From Thiotrichaceae bacterium (GTDB lineage Bacteria > Pseudomonadota > Gammaproteobacteria > SZUA-229): DNA of 6,500 nt. The translations under genes and the position numbers were made by a program. The DNA is taken from positions 22,182-28,681 of the forward strand of contig NVWZ01000009.1 in the NCBI GenBank assembly GCA_002746365.1, read 5' to 3'. How positions within the stretch are numbered: the stretch's first letter is position 1; each line of letters begins with the position of its first letter. Positions 1 to 4,468 of the stretch are shown piece by piece. Below the pieces are notes generated by a model. The model saw nothing but the letters and a program-made list of their open reading frames with translations. It was not told the DNA's origin and searched no databases.

Positions 1-1
1 A

Positions 2-2251
2 ATAATACCCAGCACCTATGCCGCAGGTATCTTGACAGACACCAGTAACATTCCGAACTTCTCTTTTCTTGACGGAATATTTGCTGACGGAACACTGGTT
101 AATGATTATGGTAACGCTGAGACCGATCCGGTGCTGGGCAGCTATGGCTACTCGATTGCATCCTTAATAGGAATCGATGACAGCACGTCGCTTACAAGTG
201 CTTACCCGGAAACCAACAATAACCTGTTGCGAATCGATGCTGCGCCACTTGGCGGTTTGTCGTATACGGGTATTATTACAGTCATTGAAAGCAGTGTGAA
301 AGACTCGATTACCTTCGAGACTGTCAACAACAAATTAATTCTCCTCACCGATTATGTTTATAACGATGATGACTTTTCTGATCGTGACCGGGTCTGGCGA
401 GCCATCGATGCCCTGAACTGGCGTAAAATTAACGGCGGTTTCCTTCACGTGTCTGCAGTGGGCGAACTGGGTAGCAACCCGGGACCTGCCGCTCAGGCAA
501 AGTATTCTTCACCGTTTGCGGTTTCCGAGGCTTACCCCGATCTCTCACTTTTGATTGCCGAAATTCCGGACTTCGATCCAAACTCCCCGGCAGCCCTTGA
601 GTTTGTCGAACTGCGATTCGCGCTTGATAACCGGCCTTCGATTGGCAACCTTATCCTCGTCGGTAGCTCCCGAATCGATGGCTTCACCCGCTCAGATTTT
701 TCAATACCCGGCGCCGATGTCAGAATGATTGGCGAAAACGTTGAAGCCAGCTGTTACACCGTATCGGAAAACTGCGTCGATAATCAATGGCTGATGTCAG
801 ACACCGGCGTAGCCGCCGCCCAGATTGCCGCACTGGCCGCCTGGATGCTAAACATGGATTCAACACTGAATGAAGCCGGTGTTATGACCGTCATCAATTA
901 CGCCTATCAAAATGGACAGCTGGTAGGCATTGTTGACACCTACGCCGCGTTACTCTCGCTGGACACATCAATTACTGAAGCGCCCATCCGTAAAAGTATT
1001 TTAGATGTTATCGACACGTTAGGAACGGGGGTTCGGGACGGTATTTTTGATGAAGGTGATATTGGATACTGGTTCAACACAATCCTTCCTACTTTCCCAG
1101 ACGGACTGCCGTTTGACTTAAATGGCGATGGTCATATTGGCGGTAGTGACACTGCATGGTTTGATCTGGATATCAATGCTCTGCCGGTTTACACCACCGT
1201 GATGCAAACCATCGGTGCAGAAGAAGTTAGTTTTAATGAAGAAGCAGTTACTGACTTTGATGTGTTGTGTTATTACGCTTATTCGGATTTGTATACGGGT
1301 GATGAAGCACAACGTGATGACTTGCTACAAGAAATCTGCAATCAACCCCTTTTTCTAATAATTGAGGTTGATGGCCCAGAAGAACTCGAAGCCAATGAAT
1401 TCGAAACGATTGAAATTAAATTGTTAGATAATTCTGGTAGTGAAAATTTAGCAGGGCTTTTTATTAAAATTATAAATGTCACAGGTGGTTCGGTTAGCAC
1501 ACAAAACGGGGTTACCGACAGCGAAGGTGTTTTTACAACAATGGTGAATTTGAATGAAGCAAATGAGGGTGAAGAAGGTGGGCTAGAGTTTATTATCGAA
1601 GTTTCCACCACAGAAAATGGTGATTCAATCACAAGTATTGAGCATTCAATTGATTTAGTGGCACTATCGCCTGATGGCGTTTACTACATTAGTCAAACAC
1701 ATCTGGTTGGCGCGACTTTTTTAAATGCAGATCCGGTCTTACTTTTCGGTTCTAGTGTTTTTGGCGGTAACGGTAATTCTACCGTTACTGTAACCGACGG
1801 AGATCCTACGACAGATAATTTCGTGCGGTCACGATTATCTTATGGCGTCTTCAATAAAGTAAATAATGCCATCGTATTCGGAGAGGGCTTGCAGATACAG
1901 AGTGTTGCAGATGTTCTACTGAGAGGTGTAGGCTCTATTAATGCAAATTATTCAAGGGTTGGGTTCGAAGTTATAGGCACTGCCATGCCGTATTCATTAA
2001 TATTCTCTAATAATACCGACGTAGGCAATATGACGTGGGAAATGAAACTAACGGATCAGTCGGGAAATTTCATTGTGAATTGTCCTTTGCAAGGTTCGTG
2101 TGGGAATACAACAAACTTTTCAGGGGAGCTTTCTGGGTTGTTAAATGCTGGCATATACATCTTCGAGCTTGATGTTGGACTAACTGGACAGGGGTCTGCA
2201 AGAGCAACCGCAATACTTAAAATTGGCGAAGTAGATATCTTTGTTCAGTAG
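2..2251 (+). CDS. Large secreted protein with a degenerate subtilisin-like domain, EF-hand loop and Ig-like domain (5' end missing)
   Basis: The frame is open to the left edge, so this is the 3' part of a longer gene. A TTG at 32 has no ribosome binding site or signal peptide and is not a credible start. Residues here are counted from that TTG. Residues 1-310 follow the subtilase (S8) order: DTS at 3-5, SYGYSIASLIG at 37-47 where HGTHVAG is expected, SAVGELG at 141-147 where AAGNDG is expected, PGADVR at 226-231, and SDTGVAAAQIAALAAW at 256-271 where GTSxAxPxVA is expected. The His, oxyanion Asn and Ser positions therefore read Tyr, Glu and Gly, so hydrolysis is unlikely. An EF-hand-like loop (362-373), an Ig-like domain (about 441-545) and a beta-rich C-terminal domain (about 548-739) follow. 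A role in adhesion, binding or scaffolding is inference. The fold assignment is fairly secure; the function is unknown. Confidence 0.8.
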   Translation: MIPSTYAAGILTDTSNIPNFSFLDGIFADGTLVNDYGNAETDPVLGSYGYSIASLIGIDDSTSLTSAYPETNNNLLRIDAAPLGGLSYTGIITVIESSVKDSITFETVNNKLILLTDYVYNDDDFSDRDRVWRAIDALNWRKINGGFLHVSAVGELGSNPGPAAQAKYSSPFAVSEAYPDLSLLIAEIPDFDPNSPAALEFVELRFALDNRPSIGNLILVGSSRIDGFTRSDFSIPGADVRMIGENVEASCYTVSENCVDNQWLMSDTGVAAAQIAALAAWMLNMDSTLNEAGVMTVINYAYQNGQLVGIVDTYAALLSLDTSITEAPIRKSILDVIDTLGTGVRDGIFDEGDIGYWFNTILPTFPDGLPFDLNGDGHIGGSDTAWFDLDINALPVYTTVMQTIGAEEVSFNEEAVTDFDVLCYYAYSDLYTGDEAQRDDLLQEICNQPLFLIIEVDGPEELEANEFETIEIKLLDNSGSENLAGLFIKIINVTGGSVSTQNGVTDSEGVFTTMVNLNEANEGEEGGLEFIIEVSTTENGDSITSIEHSIDLVALSPDGVYYISQTHLVGATFLNADPVLLFGSSVFGGNGNSTVTVTDGDPTTDNFVRSRLSYGVFNKVNNAIVFGEGLQIQSVADVLLRGVGSINANYSRVGFEVIGTAMPYSLIFSNNTDVGNMTWEMKLTDQSGNFIVNCPLQGSCGNTTNFSGELSGLLNAGIYIFELDVGLTGQGSARATAILKIGEVDIFVQ
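1115..1150 (+). other. EF-hand/dockerin-like calcium-binding loop within the first gene
   Basis: The encoded loop DLNGDGHIGGSD has Asp, Asn and Asp at loop positions 1, 3 and 5, Gly at 6, Ile at 8 and Asp at 12, which is the canonical calcium-loop spacing. It lies just after the subtilase-like domain, in a linker that also holds an acidic segment (DGIFDEGDIGYW). A single loop like this resembles half of a dockerin type I repeat pair. I do not see a clear second copy, so it more likely stabilises the linker than binds a cohesin. Confidence 0.7.
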
Positions 2252-2326
2252 TGTCCGGTTAGAAATTTGCAGTAACTAGAGATTTCACGTTCTCCGGAGA
2301 AGTGAAGTGAACATATATCTCGGACA
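2252..2326. repeat. 75-bp palindromic, MITE-like element abutting the stop codon of the first gene
   Basis: The unit begins with TGTCCG (2252-2257) and ends with the exact inverse CGGACA (2321-2326). Near its centre is a perfect 12-bp palindrome TTCTCCGGAGAA (2290-2301). This extends outward as TTCAC (2284-2288) against GTGAA (2302-2306), with one bulged G at 2289. Together these make a loopless hairpin of about 11 bp inside short terminal inverted repeats. It starts directly after the TAG stop. It could be a small non-autonomous element, the relic of an insertion-sequence end, or a structure limiting read-through. There is no T-run, so it is not a standard intrinsic terminator. No target-site duplication is evident. 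Confidence 0.45.
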
Positions 2327-2425
2327 AAGTTGAGCTGGAACAGATATAAGTAAGCCATCGCATACAAAGCAACGACACACACCAAACATGTTTTTCAAAA
2401 CTTTAGCGCCATTGGATGAAGTCCT

Positions 2426-2455
2426 GTAGGTCGGGTTAGCAAAGCTTAACCCGAC
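2426..2455 (+). repeat. REP-type palindrome with GTAG head
   Basis: A GTAG tetranucleotide at 2426-2429 is followed by a hairpin (2430-2455). The left arm GTCGGGTTAGC pairs with the right arm GCTTAACCCGAC across a three-base AAA loop, with one bulged A. A GTAG tetranucleotide in front of a short GC-rich palindrome is the signature of extragenic REP elements mobilised by RAYT (REP-associated tyrosine) transposases. Near-identical sequences are, to my knowledge, scattered between genes in many gammaproteobacteria. No RAYT gene and no second copy lie in the window, so this is a singlet. Confidence 0.75.
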
Positions 2456-2478
2456 AAATTGGTCTTAAGTAAGCGACA

Positions 2479-2506
2479 TTGGCACCAGAGAGCAATTATT
2501 TATAAT
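2479..2506 (+). promoter_or_regulatory. Sigma-70-type promoter for the exported-protein gene
   Basis: A -35 element TTGGCA (2479-2484, five of six consensus bases) and a perfect -10 TATAAT (2501-2506) are separated by 16 bp. Transcription should start near 2513, leaving a leader of roughly 45-50 nt before the ATG at 2560. The gene therefore has its own promoter, separate from the upstream gene. Confidence 0.7.
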
Positions 2507-2548
2507 ATTAAAAACAGATTTTCTACTGAGTCTGAATTAAAAATTAAT

Positions 2549-2553
2549 GGAGA
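2549..2553 (+). promoter_or_regulatory. Ribosome binding site of the exported-protein gene
   Basis: GGAGA lies six bases before the ATG at 2560. Together with the signal peptide that begins at that ATG, it fixes the start. Confidence 0.75.
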
Positions 2554-2559
2554 AACGCG

Positions 2560-3423
2560 ATGCATTTATGGAAAATACTGCTTATCGTTTTAAGCAGCAC
2601 CACCTGCTTCGCCGAAGAAGTCCAGCAAGGTAAAATTTACCCGGCAGGTGCTTATGTTGAGTCCAGCCACACCGGTATCGGTCTAACCATCCCGCAGGGC
2701 TGGCAAGGCGCGTGGCCGTCTGGGTCAGAAATGTTCGTGCTGGAATCCACCGCTTTAAAAGCCAATATATTTATGGCGATGCAAGCGAGTGATGAAAACA
2801 GTTTAAAAGTGTGGATGTCTAACACCATCGCGCTTGATACCAGCGTACAGTTACAACCCGCCTCAAGCCTGAAAAAAGCCGGCAATATCTATACCGCCAA
2901 CTACACGGTGGTCGGTGCACCACAGCTATCCGCTTACATCGCCGCGCAAATCGTACCGCCTGCAAACGGACTGGCATTTATTGCATTAAGCGCAGATGCC
3001 ACAAAAACTCGTCAGGTAGAAAAAGTAACCCGCACACTTGCCGGTGCTTTAACCATTAAACCGGTTGCCACTCAAACAACAAACACTGGCAGCGGTTTCT
3101 GGCAGGACTATTTCAAAGGTGGTTATATTGTGCGTTATTTTTCCGGTTCCGGTTATACCGAACAACAGCATTTATGGCTGTGCAGTGACGGTAGCTTTCA
3201 GTATAAATTCAGCTCTGGTGGTTACAGCATGTCGGGTGCCAGTGGCGCATCCAGCAGTCGTAGCGACGGTCGCTGGTCAGCTAACGGTGCCAGTGAAAAC
3301 GAAGGACAGCTGATTTTACAACACAGCAATGGTAATCAGAAAAGCTATCGTGTATCACTAGGTAAAGAATTAAAACTAAATGGCAAAAAATGGCTTCCCG
3401 ATACCAATAAAGTGTGCGATTGA
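2560..3423 (+). CDS. Exported protein of unknown function with a signal peptide and C-terminal beta domain
   Basis: This is a complete 287-residue protein. A Sec signal peptide is clear: Lys5, a hydrophobic core (LLIVLSSTT) and a likely cleavage after CFA at residue 18. Residues about 28-165 form a first domain opening with TGIGLTIPQGWQG, reminiscent of small domains that bind or sense the envelope, but I cannot name a family. Residues about 178-285 form a second, beta-rich domain with LWLCSDGSFQYKF (205-217), a Gly/Ser-rich loop (219-236), DGRW (236-239), and LKLNGKKWL near the end. Similar 'LCSDG...GRW...LNG.RW' segments occur, from memory, at the ends of various uncharacterised bacterial proteins. 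Cys208 and Cys286 could form a disulphide. A periplasmic or secreted location is likely; no catalytic motif is visible. The gene converges with the toxin-antitoxin pair downstream. Confidence 0.85.
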   Translation: MHLWKILLIVLSSTTCFAEEVQQGKIYPAGAYVESSHTGIGLTIPQGWQGAWPSGSEMFVLESTALKANIFMAMQASDENSLKVWMSNTIALDTSVQLQPASSLKKAGNIYTANYTVVGAPQLSAYIAAQIVPPANGLAFIALSADATKTRQVEKVTRTLAGALTIKPVATQTTNTGSGFWQDYFKGGYIVRYFSGSGYTEQQHLWLCSDGSFQYKFSSGGYSMSGASGASSSRSDGRWSANGASENEGQLILQHSNGNQKSYRVSLGKELKLNGKKWLPDTNKVCD

Positions 3424-3427
3424 TTCT

Positions 3428-3490
3428 ACATAACGCCTTAACTAACCAGCGCGATGCTTTTTCGCGTTCGTGTTTAGTGCCTTGTTAGCC
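3428..3490 (-). other. attC-like integron recombination site
   Basis: Read on the minus strand, the 63-bp segment shows the attC layout. It has an R''-like box GGCTAAC (3490-3484), spacer AAGGC, an L''-like ACTAAAC (3478-3472), a central CGCGA/TCGCG mini-stem (3466-3450), an L'-like GTTAGT (3446-3441), spacer TTAAGGC minus its first T shared with L', and an R'-like GTTATGT (3434-3428). L'' pairs with L' leaving one extra A, like the extrahelical bases of true attC sites, and the unpaired spacers face each other. Both outer boxes deviate slightly from RYYYAAC and GTTRRRY. The site sits exactly at the 3' end of the antitoxin gene, where a cassette's attC belongs. No integrase gene is in the window. 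Confidence 0.55.
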
Positions 3491-3762
3491 ATGATATCGT
3501 GCAAGCCACCAGAAACGTATTTATGAAGAACACTAGATACCAGCGTTTGATAAGGTATACCTTCTTCAAGCGCACGTCTTTGAAGCGACTCAAGATCACG
3601 GCTTGAAATTCTGATGTTTATTCGTTTGTCTTTTTTAAATGTTTCTTCAGCAACAGCTTGCAACATTTTCTTACGTTTTGGCGTAAGTATTGATTTGAAT
3701 TCACCAGCTTCAAAATCTTTTAAAATTTGTTTCTCTTCTTTGCTAAGTTTAGGATCGCTCAT
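3442..3762 (-). CDS. Ribbon-helix-helix antitoxin (CopG/BrnA-type) of a type II toxin-antitoxin pair
   Basis: The protein has 106 residues. A charged N-terminal region (1-44), which may bind and mask the toxin, precedes a ribbon-helix-helix DNA-binding domain: beta strand RINIRIS (47-53), helix 1 about 54-68, a turn at GIP (68-70) and helix 2 YQTLVSSVLHKYV (71-83). This matches the COG5304/CopG-antitoxin type usually paired with BrnT toxins. Known relatives neutralise the toxin and repress their own operon. The ATG overlaps the toxin stop codon (TAATG), with AGGAGA six bases upstream at 3774-3769, so translation is probably coupled. The last 15 or so residues (from about residue 91) are encoded by the attC-like site and look like an unrelated tail added by recombination. 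The family assignment is firm; activity is inferred. Confidence 0.85.
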   Translation of the reverse strand: MSDPKLSKEEKQILKDFEAGEFKSILTPKRKKMLQAVAEETFKKDKRINIRISSRDLESLQRRALEEGIPYQTLVSSVLHKYVSGGLHDIMANKALNTNAKKHRAG

Positions 3763-4037
3763 TATGATTCTCCTAGGTAGATCTTTGTTGCCTTTCTGCT
3801 AGGAATGACTGTTTTTAAAAATATCTCTTTACGATTTTCTACATACGGAATCAGGTACGCATAATCATCTATGTTAATAACAAATACACGTTGATTAGGG
3901 TATTTTTCACTATTTGGATGTTCGATATCATCTAGTAGTGCACCTTGCTGCAAGTAGAAAACAATATCCTCAAATGAAATGCCACGCTCAGATATAAGTT
4001 GTTGATTTTTCGTGGAATTCCAATTTATTGGTTTCAT
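3762..4037 (-). CDS. BrnT-family toxin (predicted ribonuclease)
   Basis: The 91-residue protein has the size and pattern of BrnT (COG2929) toxins: INWNSTKN at 4-11, GISFED at 19-24, an acidic middle (LLDDIEHPN), a central beta sheet (RVFVINIDDYAYLIPYV) and the ending LKTVIPSRKATKIYL, corresponding to the family's RIISARKATRxE...Y region. Characterised BrnT proteins have an RNase-like fold and arrest growth by cutting RNA. The toxin precedes the antitoxin, as is normal for brnTA but reversed from most type II pairs. No Shine-Dalgarno sequence stands before the ATG, and a possible -10 (TATGCT, 4055-4050) lies only about 13 bases upstream, so the message may be nearly leaderless and weakly translated. 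The fit is to a divergent branch of the family; an alternative label would be a DUF4258-like toxin. Confidence 0.78.
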   Translation of the reverse strand: MKPINWNSTKNQQLISERGISFEDIVFYLQQGALLDDIEHPNSEKYPNQRVFVINIDDYAYLIPYVENRKEIFLKTVIPSRKATKIYLGES

Positions 4038-4061
4038 TGAATAAAGTCTAGCATAAATGTG

Positions 4062-4073
4062 TGCCTATTGGCA
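4062..4073. promoter_or_regulatory. Candidate operator for the toxin-antitoxin operon
   Basis: The inverted repeat TGCC-TATT-GGCA lies 25 bp before the toxin start, between the likely -35 area and the possible -10 (TATGCT on the minus strand, 4055-4050). Ribbon-helix-helix antitoxins usually bind short inverted repeats at this spot to repress their own operon. Position and symmetry are the only evidence. Confidence 0.4.
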
Positions 4074-4336
4074 TCATGACTTATGTTTTGATTTTGACTA
4101 ACAGCCGGCATATCAACTGTAGCGTCACAGCAAAATTCAGCCGTATCAACCTGGCTGCAGCGCAAACAGCCAAACAAACACCGAGGTTTTAATCATGGAA
4201 AAACACAAACTAAAGTTCAGATAACAGCTTATAAGCAGGGATATATTCAATGCCTTCTTTACTGATAAAGTCTTTTTTTCCTTAATACCCGATTCAGTAA
4301 AGCCTGCAATTAAGCTGTTCAAATACCTTGCTTCTA

Positions 4337-4356
4337 TATCCCGCATTCACGGGATA
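4337..4356. promoter_or_regulatory. Perfect inverted repeat next to the lipoprotein promoter
   Basis: TATCCCG (4337-4343) and CGGGATA (4350-4356) are exact inverses around CATTCA. The right arm overlaps the first two bases of a candidate -35 element, so it could be an operator for a dimeric regulator. It could also be a weak RNA hairpin from upstream transcription. Confidence 0.35.
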
Positions 4357-4382
4357 GACAGAAAATTCTGAGGGGAGATAAT
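4355..4382 (+). promoter_or_regulatory. Candidate sigma-70 promoter of the LVIVD lipoprotein gene
   Basis: TAGACA (4355-4360) and GATAAT (4377-4382) each match five of six consensus bases and are 16 bp apart. Transcription would start near 4389, giving a leader of about 80 nt before the ATG at 4469. Confidence 0.45.
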
Positions 4383-4431
4383 TAGCACAACCGTCAATAC
4401 ATTTAAATCAATGCCTGATTTAACAACCGTC

Positions 4432-4451
4432 GTTTTGCCATAAAGCAAAAC
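4432..4451 (+). promoter_or_regulatory. Leader hairpin just upstream of the lipoprotein ribosome binding site
   Basis: GTTTTGC (4432-4438) and GCAAAAC (4445-4451) pair exactly around CATAAA. The hairpin ends five bases before the AAGGAG at 4456, close enough to influence ribosome access. It matches no riboswitch class I recognise and has no trailing T-run, so it is not an obvious terminator. Confidence 0.35.
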
Positions 4452-4455
4452 CAGT

Positions 4456-4462
4456 AAGGAGA
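4456..4462 (+). promoter_or_regulatory. Ribosome binding site of the LVIVD lipoprotein
   Basis: AAGGAGA lies six bases before the ATG at 4469. A nearer ATG at 4464 is in a different frame that stops after twelve codons, so spacing and frame both select 4469. Confidence 0.8.
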
Positions 4463-4468
4463 CATGCC

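Larger units (their letters stand above)
2252..2559. other. Intergenic region between the first gene and the exported-protein gene
   Basis: This stretch of about 308 bp has no credible reading frame. It holds the 75-bp palindromic element at its left end, the GTAG-headed REP hairpin in the middle, and the promoter and ribosome binding site of the next gene at its right end. The piece at 2327-2424 shows no recognisable feature. Confidence 0.7.
3434..4101 (-). mobile_element. Putative single integron-type gene cassette carrying a toxin-antitoxin pair
   Basis: On the minus strand, a GTTAGTC core (4102-4096) lies 59 bp before the toxin start, and the attC-like site closes the segment after the antitoxin. 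Cleavage between G and TT at each core would release a circle of about 668 bp with both genes in the usual cassette orientation. Toxin-antitoxin cassettes are common in chromosomal integrons. No second attC is visible upstream of 4102, so this may be a lone cassette inserted at a secondary GTT site, or the remnant of an array. The boundaries are inferred. Confidence 0.4.
4103..4468. other. Intergenic region upstream of the LVIVD lipoprotein gene
   Basis: About 365 bp without a credible gene. A 66-codon minus-strand frame at 4346-4146 has no ribosome binding site, no recognisable domain and an A+T-driven composition, and I do not accept it. The right half holds two inverted repeats of the same geometry (7-bp stem, 6-nt loop), a candidate promoter and the lipoprotein's ribosome binding site. 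Nothing recognisable is seen in 4103-4330. Confidence 0.6.

Noticed and set aside
32..34. TTG as the start codon of the first gene
   Set aside because: The frame is open to the left edge, no ribosome binding site precedes it, and the subtilase-like domain appears to begin at or before it.
1118..1632. Minus-strand frames opposite the first gene
   Set aside because: They are antisense to clear domain-bearing coding sequence and lack start signals.
2284..2306. Intrinsic terminator after the first gene
   Set aside because: The hairpin is good but has no loop and no T-run after it on either strand; a palindromic element explains it better.
3065..3313. Plus-strand frame inside the exported-protein gene
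   Set aside because: It is out of frame with a gene that has a promoter, ribosome binding site and signal peptide, and its protein has no domain signature.
4103..4200. Second attC site upstream of the toxin-antitoxin cassette
   Set aside because: No RYYYAAC-type partner box or pairing arms were found within about 130 bp of the GTTAGTC core.
4146..4346. 66-codon minus-strand reading frame
   Set aside because: No ribosome binding site, no recognisable domain and a low-complexity A+T-driven composition; its start lies within the loop of an inverted repeat.
4337..4451. Riboswitch, for example cyclic-di-GMP type, in the lipoprotein leader
   Set aside because: Only two simple hairpins are present; no conserved core or tetraloop-receptor motif of a known class can be found.
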